Below, one piece after another: positions 51,504-60,475 of a stretch of DNA of 64,000 bases; position 1 is the first letter of the stretch; every line of letters starts with the position of its first letter. Made by a program: the position numbers and the translations under genes. Where the stretch lies: the NCBI GenBank assembly GCA_963662375.2, contig CAXXRP010000015.1, positions 62,001-126,000 of the forward strand, read 5' to 3'. A model generated the notes under the pieces. It was not told the origin of the DNA. It worked only from the letters and a program-made list of their open reading frames with translations, and ran no database searches. The DNA is from UBA11612 sp963662375 (lineage in GTDB: Bacteria > Pseudomonadota > Alphaproteobacteria > Rhodospirillales > Rhodospirillaceae).

Positions 51504-53285
51504 ATGCAGCACTACGCCCCATCATCCGTACCGGCGCAGGTCCTTCGCCCCACGCCCAGCGATACATCGCATTTGAAAAAGCGGCTCGCCGACTTTGCGA
51601 CTCTTACGGAATCGTTGGATTACGCGGCAACCGGCGACACCGGACAGAATTTCTACTCTGCGCGCGGCGTTCTGAATGCAGTGCTGCCCTATCGCGACCT
51701 TCGCGACCAAGCTCAAAGCCACGGGCGGCGGCTTACTGCGGCCGGTATTTGCCCGGGCGACAGGATTGCCTTGCTCGCGGCGACCGCGCCGGAGTTCATA
51801 GTTTTGTTTTTCGCATGCCAATACGCAGGCATTATCCCAGTGCCAATGCCGCTACCCACGGCGTTTGGGAGGCGGGAAGCCTACATTGAGCAGATCAAAG
51901 GACAAATGGTGTCGTCTCACGCCCGCATGGCTCTCGGTCCCAGCGAGTTCTTGCCATTGGTCGAGGAGGCGGCGTCCGGTCGCGAACTAGTGCTGACCGG
52001 GTCGCTAAATCACATAGCCTCCTTGCCCGAAGGCGCCGGCTCGCTTCAGCCCGGCGGGCCCGACGATCTGTGTTACATACAATATAGCTCGGGCTCTACC
52101 CGCTTCCCTAAAGGCGTGATGATAAGCCACACGAATCTGATGACTAATTGCGGTGCCATTAGCGAGTTCGGCGTTCAAAATGGGCCTGCTGAGCGAGCTA
52201 CATCGTGGCTTCCCTTTTTTCATGATATGGGCCTTGTGGGTTTTGTGTTGGGCGGTGCTGCCAGCCAGACGTCCATAGATTACCTTGCCACCGAGGACTT
52301 CGCACGCCGCCCACTCACGTGGCTTAAGATACTCAGCGAAACCGGCGGCACCATGTCTTATGCCCCGTCTTTTGGCTACGAGCTATGCGCCCGCCGCGTC
52401 GCTTTAATGAATGATGGAGCGCTTGATTTAGAGCTCTCCAAATGGCGGGTAGCCGGCATCGGCGGAGAAATGATTAAGCCGAAAGTCATTCAGGCCTTTG
52501 CTAGCGCATTCAAACCCTACGGATTTTCTGACAAGGCGTTTTGCGCCAGTTATGGCTTGGCCGAGTGTGTTGTTGCTGTCAGCTTCGCCGAAGGAAGTAA
52601 GGGGATGACCCTTGATCATGTTGATAAGCACGCCCTCGAAGACAACCGTGCAATTCCCATCGCGGATGACGGATTTCATGATGGGCGCACATTCGTCACC
52701 TGCGGAAGAATAATCCCCGGCCACAATGTAGAGATTCGCGACGAGTCGGGAGCTGTTTTGGGTAGCCGCCAGGTGGGCCGTGTTTTCGTTGAAGGTCCCA
52801 GCGTCATGCGTGGTTATTTTGATGATCCCGAAACCACGGCGGAGGCGGTTGTCGATGGATGGCTCGATACGAGCGATCTTGGCTATTGGATTGGCGAGGA
52901 ATTGGTGATCGCCGGCCGCGCTAAGGACATGTTGATTATCAACGGGCGTAATGTTTGGCCTCAGGACATTGAATGGACCGTCGAGCATATGGACGGGCTT
53001 CGGTCCGGAGACGCCGCTGCCATTGTCTTAGCCGATTCAGACGGCACTGAAAAACCGACCATACTTATACAGTGCCGCACGCCCGATCTGGCTGAACGTG
53101 CGCGTATCGTCGAGGAGGTGGTGGCCCGGGTCCATGAGGCTGTTGGTGTCCTTTGCGACGTGATTTTGGTACCGGCGCGGAGTTTGCCGAAGACGACTTC
53201 GGGCAAACTGGCCCGCGAGCGGGCGAAAATTATGTTAGAATCCGGAGAAATCGCACGGCTTGATGTCGGTAGTCCGGCGGACTGA
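51504..53285 (+). CDS. Fatty acyl-AMP ligase / acyl-ACP synthetase of the sphingolipid cluster
   Basis: A 593-residue adenylating enzyme of the fatty acyl-AMP ligase type: 'YIQYSSGSTRFPKGVMISHTNL' (P-loop), 'SWLPFFHDMGLVGFVLGGA' (the FAAL 'FHDMGL' motif), 'ASYGLAECVVAVSFAEG', 'WLDTSDLGYWIGEELVIAGRAKDMLIINGRNVWPQDIEW' and a C-terminal 'LPKTTSGKLARERAK'. Such enzymes load fatty acids onto an acyl carrier protein rather than CoA. The gene is 5 bp before the SDR and in one run with an ACP and a serine palmitoyltransferase, matching the acyl-ACP synthetase of Caulobacter ceramide synthesis. Role by homology and context. Confidence 0.87.
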   Translation: MQHYAPSSVPAQVLRPTPSDTSHLKKRLADFATLTESLDYAATGDTGQNFYSARGVLNAVLPYRDLRDQAQSHGRRLTAAGICPGDRIALLAATAPEFIVLFFACQYAGIIPVPMPLPTAFGRREAYIEQIKGQMVSSHARMALGPSEFLPLVEEAASGRELVLTGSLNHIASLPEGAGSLQPGGPDDLCYIQYSSGSTRFPKGVMISHTNLMTNCGAISEFGVQNGPAERATSWLPFFHDMGLVGFVLGGAASQTSIDYLATEDFARRPLTWLKILSETGGTMSYAPSFGYELCARRVALMNDGALDLELSKWRVAGIGGEMIKPKVIQAFASAFKPYGFSDKAFCASYGLAECVVAVSFAEGSKGMTLDHVDKHALEDNRAIPIADDGFHDGRTFVTCGRIIPGHNVEIRDESGAVLGSRQVGRVFVEGPSVMRGYFDDPETTAEAVVDGWLDTSDLGYWIGEELVIAGRAKDMLIINGRNVWPQDIEWTVEHMDGLRSGDAAAIVLADSDGTEKPTILIQCRTPDLAERARIVEEVVARVHEAVGVLCDVILVPARSLPKTTSGKLARERAKIMLESGEIARLDVGSPAD

Positions 53286-53290
53286 GGGGG

Positions 53291-54247
53291 ATGGCGCCAT
53301 CCATAGTTGCGGTCACCGGAGCGACAGGCTTCATCGGCCGGCATCTTTTATCTGCATTGGTAGAGGCCGGTCATCAGGTGCGCGCGTTGACGCGCGGTAT
53401 TCCGACACCTGACTCTTCAGTTCCCGAAAATCCAGTTACGTGGACCAATGGCTCCCTCACTGATAAGGCGGCGCTTAGGGCTCTCGTGCAGGGCGTTGAC
53501 GTGGTTGTGCACTGCGCGGGCGCGATAAGGGCCCTCGATCACGAGGCCTTCCTGGCGATCAACGGTATGGGCACGGCCAATATCGTCGAAGCCGCCGCCG
53601 CGCAGTCAAATCCTCCGAAACTCATTCACGTGTCTTCGCTGGCGGCACGTGAGCCACGGCTTTCACCGTATGCGGCAAGCAAATACTTGGGCGAACAAAT
53701 GGTTCGAGCGCGCCAGGAAAACCTTCCCGTCGCTATCCTCCGACCCCCCGCCGTCTACGGCCCGGGTGATATGGAAACGTTGCGAATTTTCCAAATGGCG
53801 GCGCGGGGTTTTGTACCGGCGCCTATGGTCGCAGGCGCGCGCACATCATTGGCTCACGTGGGCGATGTTGTCGGCGCCATATTTGCGGTCCTTGCACTGG
53901 ATGAACCGCCGGGCGCGCCCATCGAATTCGACGACGGGCACCCTCATGGTTACACTTGGCCTGAGATCGCTGCCGCAGCCGGGTTGGCCCTGCGCACGTC
54001 GCCGCGGCTGATCCCTATTCCGGCGCCCCTTCTTTATCTGGCCGGAGCTGTTGGCAGTCTGGGCGCCGCCCTTTCCCGCCGTCCAGCAGTGCTCAGCTGG
54101 GGTAAAGTGCCTGAACTGCTCCATCCGAACTGGGTCTCTGGGCCATGCGCGCTGTCGGGCTATAACCCCTTGTGGAATATAGGAAAAGGGTTCAATGACG
54201 CGGTCAGCTGGTATGCCTCACGCGGCCTGTTAACAAGTAACGGCTAA
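53291..54247 (+). CDS. NAD-dependent epimerase/SDR, ceramide (3-ketosphinganine) reductase candidate
   Basis: A 318-residue extended SDR: 'VAVTGATGFIGRHLLSALVEAGHQVRALTR' (TGxxGxxG), 'VDVVVHCAGAIRALDHEAFLAINGMGTANIVEAA', 'LIHVSSLAA' and the active site YAASK with upstream Ser. The C-terminal part has two hydrophobic helices (LLYLAGAVGSLGAAL), suggesting membrane association. In Caulobacter the SDR adjacent to serine palmitoyltransferase (CerR) reduces the keto group of the sphingoid base or ceramide; the same neighbourhood here supports this role. Sequence alone does not fix the substrate. Confidence 0.8.
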   Translation: MAPSIVAVTGATGFIGRHLLSALVEAGHQVRALTRGIPTPDSSVPENPVTWTNGSLTDKAALRALVQGVDVVVHCAGAIRALDHEAFLAINGMGTANIVEAAAAQSNPPKLIHVSSLAAREPRLSPYAASKYLGEQMVRARQENLPVAILRPPAVYGPGDMETLRIFQMAARGFVPAPMVAGARTSLAHVGDVVGAIFAVLALDEPPGAPIEFDDGHPHGYTWPEIAAAAGLALRTSPRLIPIPAPLLYLAGAVGSLGAALSRRPAVLSWGKVPELLHPNWVSGPCALSGYNPLWNIGKGFNDAVSWYASRGLLTSNG

Positions 54248-54360
54248 GTTGATTTGTCATATTTTCGCCGTTCCCTCACTACTTTCAATGGGTTGTGCGG
54301 GGAATGCCGAAAAAGGGCAGCTGTGCGCCTGGGGTAGGTAATTGGAACGGTCTCTGGGGT

Positions 54361-54633
54361 ATGGGCGCTAACAAGCCGGACGAGCCATCGCCGGATACGA
54401 TTGCGGCGCTCTCTGACATCCTCGGACCGTTCAATAAGGCTGGTACGGAACTCAAGCCGGAAACACGGTTCAGCGAAGACCTGAACTTTGATTCTCTGGT
54501 GGTCATGGAGTTCATCGCGGCTATCGAAGATCATTTCGATATTTCCATGCCGCTCAATATCCTCCCCGACATTGCGACGATTAATGAACTGGCTGTTGCG
54601 GTCGAGAAAATTGTGAGCGACGAAACAGCCTAA
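54361..54633 (+). CDS. Acyl carrier protein of the sphingolipid cluster
   Basis: A 90-residue carrier protein. The phosphopantetheine Ser is in 'FSEDLNFDSLVVMEFIAAIEDHFDI', and the helix pattern (TIAALSDILGPF ... IATINELAVAVEKIV) is that of ACP. Start at MGANKPDEPS (54361); the frame is open to 54295 but the upstream part is not ACP-like. It lies between the SDR and serine palmitoyltransferase, so it probably delivers the acyl chain to Spt rather than serving general fatty-acid synthesis. Confidence 0.9.
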   Translation: MGANKPDEPSPDTIAALSDILGPFNKAGTELKPETRFSEDLNFDSLVVMEFIAAIEDHFDISMPLNILPDIATINELAVAVEKIVSDETA

Positions 54634-54661
54634 GCACAAAGATAAAGAACTGGGGACGACA

Positions 54662-55894
54662 ATGGCTAATCTGCTCGACCGCTTTGCGCCGCTTATGGCG
54701 CAGCGTGACGCACTGTTTGGTGACGGCGGCGCCGATCCATTTCAAGTCAAGATGGACGAGGTGTTGTCGCAGACCGAAGCCGTCATCGGAGGCCGCCGCA
54801 CGATTCTGGTCGGCACGAACAATTATCTTGGCCTAACATTTGCCCCGGAGGCGCTTGAAGCCGCCCATGCTGCGCTGGATGCTTGCGGTACCGGCACCAC
54901 GGGCAGCCGGGTCGCTAACGGTACGTATGGCGGACACAAGGACTTGGAGCAGGTGCTCGCCGATTTCTTTGGCATGAAATACGCCATGGTCTTTTCCACG
55001 GGATTTTTGGCAAATCTCGGCATTCTCTCTACCCTTATGGGGCCGACCGACCACATCATTATAGATGCTGATTGTCATGCTTCCATTTACGATGGTGTGC
55101 GCGGTAGCCAGGCCCAGACCATTCGTTTCAAACACAACGATGCGGCCGATCTCGACAAGCGCCTTGCGCGCCTTGCGAACAAGCCGGGCAACAAGCTCAT
55201 TGTCATCGAAGGGATTTACTCAATGCTCGGTGACAGAGCGCCCTTGAAAGATATAGTCGCCGTCAAAAAGAAATACGAAAATGTCTACTTGCTCTCCGAT
55301 GAAGCCCATTCCCTAGGCGTACTCGGCAAGTATGGCCGTGGCTTACCCGAGGAGACGGGCTGCGAAGACGATGTCGATTTCATTATCGGCACGTTCTCGA
55401 AATCGGTAGGTACGGTTGGCGGTTTCTGTGTCTCAAACCTCCCACAGTTCGATGCGCTGCGGCTTGTGTGCCGTGCATATGTTTTCACCGCCTCCCTGCC
55501 GCCTTCGGTCGTGGCATCGGCCACTGTGAATCTGGGTTTGGTGCAGAAGGGTGGCGGGCTCCGTAAGCGCCTCATGCGCAACGCTCGGAAATTGCACTCG
55601 GGCCTATCGGCGTTGGGCCTTAAGGTCGCCAGCGAAGACAGTCCTGTGGTTGCCGTCGTAGCGCCGGATACGCAGACGGCGGCGGTCTTCTGGCGCGGCC
55701 TAATCGAGGCGGGTGTTTACGTCAATTTAGCTCTGCCGCCGGCAACGCCGTTTGGTTATTCATTGCTTCGGGCCAGCCTCTGCGCCGCCCATACAGAAAA
55801 ACAGTTGGACGATGTCATTGCGGTCTTCGCCGAAGTGGCTACCCGACTGGGCCTTATTTCAGCGGCGGAGCCGGCGCGGGTCGCGGTGGGCTAG
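54662..55894 (+). CDS. spt: Serine palmitoyltransferase
   Basis: A 410-residue alpha-oxoamine synthase that condenses serine with an acyl thioester to 3-ketosphinganine. 'GTNNYLGLTFAPEALEAAHAALDACGTGTTGSRVANGTYGGHKDLE' is the substrate-entry region, 'DADCHASIYDG' carries the His stacking on PLP, 'LLSDEAHSLGVLGKYGRG' has the Asp and His of the cofactor site, and the Schiff-base Lys is in 'GTFSKSVGTVGG'. Neighbouring ACP, acyl-AMP ligase, SDR and ceramide-synthase-like genes favour Spt over the sister enzymes KBL, BioF and HemA. First committed step of bacterial sphingolipids. Confidence 0.9.
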   Translation: MANLLDRFAPLMAQRDALFGDGGADPFQVKMDEVLSQTEAVIGGRRTILVGTNNYLGLTFAPEALEAAHAALDACGTGTTGSRVANGTYGGHKDLEQVLADFFGMKYAMVFSTGFLANLGILSTLMGPTDHIIIDADCHASIYDGVRGSQAQTIRFKHNDAADLDKRLARLANKPGNKLIVIEGIYSMLGDRAPLKDIVAVKKKYENVYLLSDEAHSLGVLGKYGRGLPEETGCEDDVDFIIGTFSKSVGTVGGFCVSNLPQFDALRLVCRAYVFTASLPPSVVASATVNLGLVQKGGGLRKRLMRNARKLHSGLSALGLKVASEDSPVVAVVAPDTQTAAVFWRGLIEAGVYVNLALPPATPFGYSLLRASLCAAHTEKQLDDVIAVFAEVATRLGLISAAEPARVAVG

Positions 55895-55906
55895 CGATGG
55901 CGATGT

Positions 55907-56824
55907 TCAGCGCAGGCCTCCCTGCCGTAGCGTTTTAAAAAATAATTTGAGTCCTGTCGCCAGCGGGCGCCGCCGTTCGGCGGCCGTCAACGTGATTACT
56001 ACACTCGAGTGGCGTTCGATTTTCCAAACCGCATAATCCAGACCACCCTTGAACGTGAAGGCGGCCTTGATCAGGCGCAGTGCATTTAGCGTTTTGCCTT
56101 GAATACGCCGTAGCCACCATCCCCATTGAGCCCGGGCGCATTGTTGCGGTGTCATGGGTTGGTGGAAGACACCATCGGCTTCATGCGCGCCAAGCACGGC
56201 ATCCGTTACGGCGGTGTAGCGCAGCAAGTCCGCGTCCACAAATTCGGCGGACTTGGTTTCCCGCTCGGGTCGAAGTTCTGCGCCATAGGTTTCCGACAAT
56301 GCCCGCACCCACAAGTCCCGTTCGGAAAATGTTTCACTCATAAGCGGTATCGCCCGTTCGATCATCGTGGACACGGCATTCGCAAACGCGCCGATCACCC
56401 GCCGTCGTACCTCGTCGTCGCGCGCATACAAGATTGCAGAGGGTTGAGCGAAACGTGCCCATAGGCTCGATGTGAAGCATTTCGGACTGGTGCCGTGCAA
56501 AAATTGTTTAACGGAAATCACCGCAACTTTCGCCCGAACGATGCGGTCTTCACAGGGCATTTCCAGATAATAGACGTTGGGTGGCAACAGGTGGGCAAAA
56601 ACGGCCGAGGTTCGGCTGTCGAGGGCGGGTACGTAATTATCTACAAGCACATAAAAATCGAGCATCAAGCCGATGTCCGTTTTTTGACGCAGGCACGAGC
56701 CGTAAAACAAGACAGCCACTGCTGACGGGCCGTATTTCCGCTTCAATTCTTCGCAGAAGGCGTCGGCTGCGGGAAAAGTCTTGCGGCCAGCCTCCGCCTC
56801 TACAATGGACGTTAAACCCGTCAT
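55907..56824 (-). CDS. Tam41-like nucleotidyltransferase of the sphingolipid cluster
   Basis: 305 residues. 'VAVLFYGSCLRQKTDIGLMLDFYVLVDNY' is a nucleotidyltransferase-fold GS motif followed by an acidic strand, and 'RAKVAVISVKQFL...SSLWARFAQPSAILYA' and 'FSERDLWVRALSETYGAELRPE' match the layout of mitochondrial Tam41, a CDP-diacylglycerol synthase. The C-terminal 90 residues hold positively charged and aromatic segments fit for membrane contact. Its start overlaps the stop of the lipid kinase (ATGA), so the two act together, perhaps adding a head group after ceramide phosphorylation as in Caulobacter ceramide phosphoglycerate. The exact reaction is inferred. Confidence 0.65.
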   Translation of the reverse strand: MTGLTSIVEAEAGRKTFPAADAFCEELKRKYGPSAVAVLFYGSCLRQKTDIGLMLDFYVLVDNYVPALDSRTSAVFAHLLPPNVYYLEMPCEDRIVRAKVAVISVKQFLHGTSPKCFTSSLWARFAQPSAILYARDDEVRRRVIGAFANAVSTMIERAIPLMSETFSERDLWVRALSETYGAELRPERETKSAEFVDADLLRYTAVTDAVLGAHEADGVFHQPMTPQQCARAQWGWWLRRIQGKTLNALRLIKAAFTFKGGLDYAVWKIERHSSVVITLTAAERRRPLATGLKLFFKTLRQGGLR

Positions 56825-57786
56825 GCCTGCATGCGTCTCGGCAATTGGATGAATGGCAATCTCTTACTGCCATCCAACGTCAATGTTTCGCTAGCGCGCG
56901 TTTCGTATAGCTCTCCATCCAATGTATAGGTGCCGGTGAAATTCAAGGCCAGACGTTCAGTTATGCGCATTGTGCGCCCGGGTCCCGGGCCGACTTCGCG
57001 GCTGACAAGACTGCCCATCGCCCGAAGCATTGGGAACACACCCGGCCGAAGGCTAACATAAGTCAACGGCGCAGAAGATTTTCCGCGTCCATCCGGCATG
57101 AGCCGGACGCCAAAAAGAAGTTGGTCCAGTGCGGTCACCACCATGGCAAAAAAACTCCCGGCTTCCGCTAGGCCGTCGTCGTCGCACACCTCAATGTTTC
57201 CACCGCCCCGCCGTGCGAGCATGCTCCGCCACAGCAATATGCCGATGGCTGCTGTGTGGCTGATGGCGTTGGGCATATTGAGTGGATATATATGGCGTCT
57301 GCAGAACAAAATACCGTCCACCATCTCCGCCGCTCCGAAGAATGCGCCGTAAAGAGGAAGGTGCGTGCCACCGCGGAAAACGCAAAGCACTGGCCGCTCC
57401 ACGGCATATTCGGAAAGCCGCGCGTCACGGCGGCATTCGAGGAGGGCGCGCAACGCATCCTCGGGCTTACCCGTCATGCTCCACCCCGCCGCCGTCATGT
57501 TGGTCTTGCCTGCCGGCAACAATGCCAAGGCGGGTAAGCGGCGATACACGTTGTGATTCAGCAGGCCCGCAAAAACGAGGCCAGCCGTCCCGTCACCGCC
57601 ATTGACCACGATAGTCTCTGCGCCCATCGCAGCACAGTGGCCCAAAACCCCAGGAATTTCCCCTACATCCACTACCTTGAAATGGGCAACGTGTTTCTCG
57701 TTCGTCAAAAGCGGTTCAATCCACGCATCGCCCCGCAGGTTTTGAGTGCTCTTACAGTTGGTGATAATGGCGAGGGGCTGCGTCAT
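56821..57786 (-). CDS. Diacylglycerol-kinase-family lipid kinase (ceramide kinase candidate)
   Basis: About 321 residues with the DAGK/NAD-kinase-like catalytic domain: 'LAIITNCKST', the nucleotide motif 'ETIVVNGGDGTAGLVF' (GGDGT) and 'LALLPAGKTNMTAAGW' (replacing GTxND). The C-terminal beta-sandwich ends 'YTLDGELYE...TLTLDGSKRLPFIQLPR'. Caulobacter CpgB, a ceramide kinase, is of this family and located in the equivalent cluster; the neighbourhood makes ceramide a likely substrate. The frame is open to 57834, but MTQPLAIITN at 57786 has AGAGG upstream and starts the fold. Overlaps the nucleotidyltransferase by 4 bp. Confidence 0.8.
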   Translation of the reverse strand: MTQPLAIITNCKSTQNLRGDAWIEPLLTNEKHVAHFKVVDVGEIPGVLGHCAAMGAETIVVNGGDGTAGLVFAGLLNHNVYRRLPALALLPAGKTNMTAAGWSMTGKPEDALRALLECRRDARLSEYAVERPVLCVFRGGTHLPLYGAFFGAAEMVDGILFCRRHIYPLNMPNAISHTAAIGILLWRSMLARRGGGNIEVCDDDGLAEAGSFFAMVVTALDQLLFGVRLMPDGRGKSSAPLTYVSLRPGVFPMLRAMGSLVSREVGPGPGRTMRITERLALNFTGTYTLDGELYETRASETLTLDGSKRLPFIQLPRRMQA

Positions 57787-58063
57787 GCGGGGAGCCTCTG
57801 ATTGTTGCTGGCGGTCCGGCAAGGTCGGGGCCACACCCCTGATTTTGGCCTATACACTGTCATTTGGCGAGAATTCCGCTTTCTGGGACACTTTGTAACT
57901 ACTTGAAAAACCCTAACTCTGGCCTTTTGCTGGGGGTCTCGCGTAAACTAGGATCTGAACGGCGGCGCACTGGGCCAGTAAGGGCGGCGCGTCATCGCGG
58001 GTAGGACATCATAAGGTTCCGGCACTCCGCCTTATAAAATCGGGCGATGCCTTGCAATAAGCC

Positions 58064-59329
58064 ATGATCAAGTCCATCGACAGTTATCTTTTGCGCCAAA
58101 TTGCCCCGACGATTGCCGTCACAATTTTCATTGCGGCGGTCATCCTGTGCATGGAACGCCTCATGCGTCTGCTCGACATCGCCGTGGGCAACGGCGTGTC
58201 GACCTTGGTCGTCTTCCAGATGCTGTTCTACCTTATTCCACATTATATAGGGCTCGCACTGCCGCTTGCGTTATTTCTGGGTGTGCTGCTCGCTTTTCGT
58301 AGGATGTCCGCGCAATCGGAATTGGACGCTATTCACGCTTGCGGTATCGGCATAGGCAGGTTTATACGATCTGCGGTCGTTTTGGCCGGGATAATGATGG
58401 CGGTCAATCTCGCGTTGACGGGTTATGTCCAGCCCTACACGCGGTATGCCTTCCGCGTTATCGAATTTAATATTACGTCCGGCGTCATCGAGCAGGGAAT
58501 CGGCGAGGGCGTATTCATGAAGCTACCCAACGATTACACCCTGCGCGTGGAACAATCCCGGGGGGCGGGCCGCGAACTTTATGGCGTCTTTGCCCATCGG
58601 CAAGAGGACAGCGGTCATATCACAACGGTTGCGGCGAAGCGGGGTGAACTCCTGCCCGGCGGACTAGATGGCACGGTTTCGCTGCGTCTTTATGACGGTA
58701 GCCTCTCCGAGTGGAATCCCGACACGAGGCGTACCAAGACGATTAAGTTTGGGGCCTATGACTGGGCACTCAATCTGGCCGATCTCATTCGCTTTCGTGG
58801 GCGTGGTGGTGACGAGCGGGAGTTAACCATCATGGAGCTCTTGCGCGCCTATCGCGACAATCTTGCCGCGGGGCTCAGTAGTTTGACCACCGTCCCGCAA
58901 TCGCCGTCTGAATCTCAGTCCGAAAACCTCATCGCGCCGTCCGCCGTGGCATCGGAGTTTCATTTTCGTGTGGTGTTTTCGTTGTCCATGTTGTTCTTGC
59001 CGCTGCTCGCCGCGCCGTTCGGCATCATGGCACACAGGTCGAGCAAATCTTTTGGCTTGGTCGTCGGAATCGTGATTCTAGTGAGCTACCACAAAGTTCT
59101 GGAGTTCGCCGCAGCGTACGCTCAGAACACAGGCGCGCCGGCGGGAATATTGCTGTGGACAATCTTCGCGCTTTTCGCGGTGAGTACGACATATTTATTT
59201 GTCCGAACGGGCTTGCAGGCCGGCGCCGCTCCCGTGCAGCGCCTCGAAGCTCATTGGATTGCGCTGGTCGATCGGATTGCCTCTGCCTTCCGGTTTGAGC
59301 GGTCGGCGACTTCCGCCCAAGCCCCATGA
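58064..59329 (+). CDS. LptF-like permease (YjgP/YjgQ family) in the sphingolipid cluster
   Basis: A 421-residue membrane protein: three N-terminal hydrophobic helices ('IDSYLLRQIAPTIAVTIFIAAVIL', 'VVFQMLFYLIPHYIGLALPLALFLGVLLAFRRMSAQSELDAIHACGIG' containing the LptB-coupling loop), a periplasmic beta-jellyroll (about 130-290) and three C-terminal helices ('LFLPLLAAPFGIMAHR', 'GLVVGIVILVSYHKVLEF'). This is the LptF/G architecture. Followed 16 bp later by an LptG-like gene. Its location among sphingolipid genes, away from lptCAB, suggests a role in exporting a sphingolipid, or it is the LPS LptF relocated here. Confidence 0.87.
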   Translation: MIKSIDSYLLRQIAPTIAVTIFIAAVILCMERLMRLLDIAVGNGVSTLVVFQMLFYLIPHYIGLALPLALFLGVLLAFRRMSAQSELDAIHACGIGIGRFIRSAVVLAGIMMAVNLALTGYVQPYTRYAFRVIEFNITSGVIEQGIGEGVFMKLPNDYTLRVEQSRGAGRELYGVFAHRQEDSGHITTVAAKRGELLPGGLDGTVSLRLYDGSLSEWNPDTRRTKTIKFGAYDWALNLADLIRFRGRGGDERELTIMELLRAYRDNLAAGLSSLTTVPQSPSESQSENLIAPSAVASEFHFRVVFSLSMLFLPLLAAPFGIMAHRSSKSFGLVVGIVILVSYHKVLEFAAAYAQNTGAPAGILLWTIFALFAVSTTYLFVRTGLQAGAAPVQRLEAHWIALVDRIASAFRFERSATSAQAP

Positions 59330-59345
59330 TGCTGCGCGCAAAGCC

Positions 59346-60416
59346 ATGATTCTTTCCCGCTATCTCATGAGAGCTTTCCTGGTGCGTTTTACGGCATTGC
59401 TGGTTGGCCTCGTTCTTTTTCTTCAAACGCTCGATCTGCTTGCGATGGCTAACGAAGTAATGGCTGGCGGCGGTGCTCCGGTTGAGTCTTTAGGGCGCTA
59501 CGTCATGCTGCGAATACCCTCAATGGTCGAGACTGTCGCGCCCCTGGCCGGTCTGCTGGGCGCACTTACGGCTTTGGTGGTTATGGCTATGAACAGCGAA
59601 ATCCTGGCCATGCGCGCGGCTGGGCGTTCCGTACTTGGCCTCATGGGAGGGCTCGTGGGGGTCGGGCTGGCGTTGTCCATTATACTGTTCATCTTCTCGG
59701 AATTTGTGGTTGTGCGTGCAAATGCCGAATTAGAAGACTGGCGCGATTCGGGTTATGGCGACGGAACAGAAGTGATTACGGGTGAGAACAGCTGGGTTAT
59801 GGAAGGCAGCACCATTATTCGGGTCGGCCACGTTATGCGCGGTGGAACCATTCTTCACGACGTCCGCCTGTTCAAGCAAAGCGACAGCAGCGGTATTACC
59901 GATATTGTCAGCATTCGTCTCGCGATCTGGGAAAACGGCGATTGGTCCACCGTCGAGATGCGGCGCGTCGGCGGCACCGAAGAAGAAGATGAACCCGTCG
60001 TCTGGGATACACAGCTGAGACCGGAGCATTTCATAAGGTTTGCCCACCACCCCAACGAGTTGTCGTTGAACGCGCTTCAACAGTATATCGGCAACGTGGC
60101 CATCGGCTCGCGGCCGGTTTATTTCTACGATACGTGGCTGCAGCAAAAGATCGCCGGTCCTATAGTCCTGGCCTTGATGCCCTTGCTGGCGGGAATCGCG
60201 GCCTTTGCCCACCATCGCCAAGGCAGCTCTATCATGACCATTGTGTGGGGGATCAGTGTCGGATTCGCGTTTATTGTTGTGGACAATATTTTAATAGCTA
60301 TGGGCCAATTCGGCTCGTTGCCGCCGCTGATGGCGGCCTGGATGCCGTTGGCGTTGTTCGGGACCATCGGTGTCTGGATCATCTTTAACTTCGAGAACAC
60401 TGGTGTCCGCACATAG
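59346..60416 (+). CDS. LptG-like permease (YjgP/YjgQ family) in the sphingolipid cluster
   Basis: A 356-residue partner of the preceding protein with the same architecture: 'SRYLMRAFLVRFTALLVGLVLFLQTLDLLAMANEV', 'VAPLAGLLGALTALVVMAMNSEILAMRAAGRSVLGLMGGL' (coupling loop), a jellyroll domain, and 'GPIVLALMPLLAGIAAFAHHRQGSSIMTIVWGISVGFAFIVVDN'. The start at 59346 (MILSRYLM) is where family members begin; the open frame upstream overlaps the lptF-like gene and is not used. It would pair with LptB, encoded in this window, or another ATPase. Confidence 0.87.
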   Translation: MILSRYLMRAFLVRFTALLVGLVLFLQTLDLLAMANEVMAGGGAPVESLGRYVMLRIPSMVETVAPLAGLLGALTALVVMAMNSEILAMRAAGRSVLGLMGGLVGVGLALSIILFIFSEFVVVRANAELEDWRDSGYGDGTEVITGENSWVMEGSTIIRVGHVMRGGTILHDVRLFKQSDSSGITDIVSIRLAIWENGDWSTVEMRRVGGTEEEDEPVVWDTQLRPEHFIRFAHHPNELSLNALQQYIGNVAIGSRPVYFYDTWLQQKIAGPIVLALMPLLAGIAAFAHHRQGSSIMTIVWGISVGFAFIVVDNILIAMGQFGSLPPLMAAWMPLALFGTIGVWIIFNFENTGVRT

Positions 60417-60475
60417 GCGGGCCTATATAGCGCTGCATGCGCGGGGTAATCGCGAGCAGAGCACCGAAATGGGGT

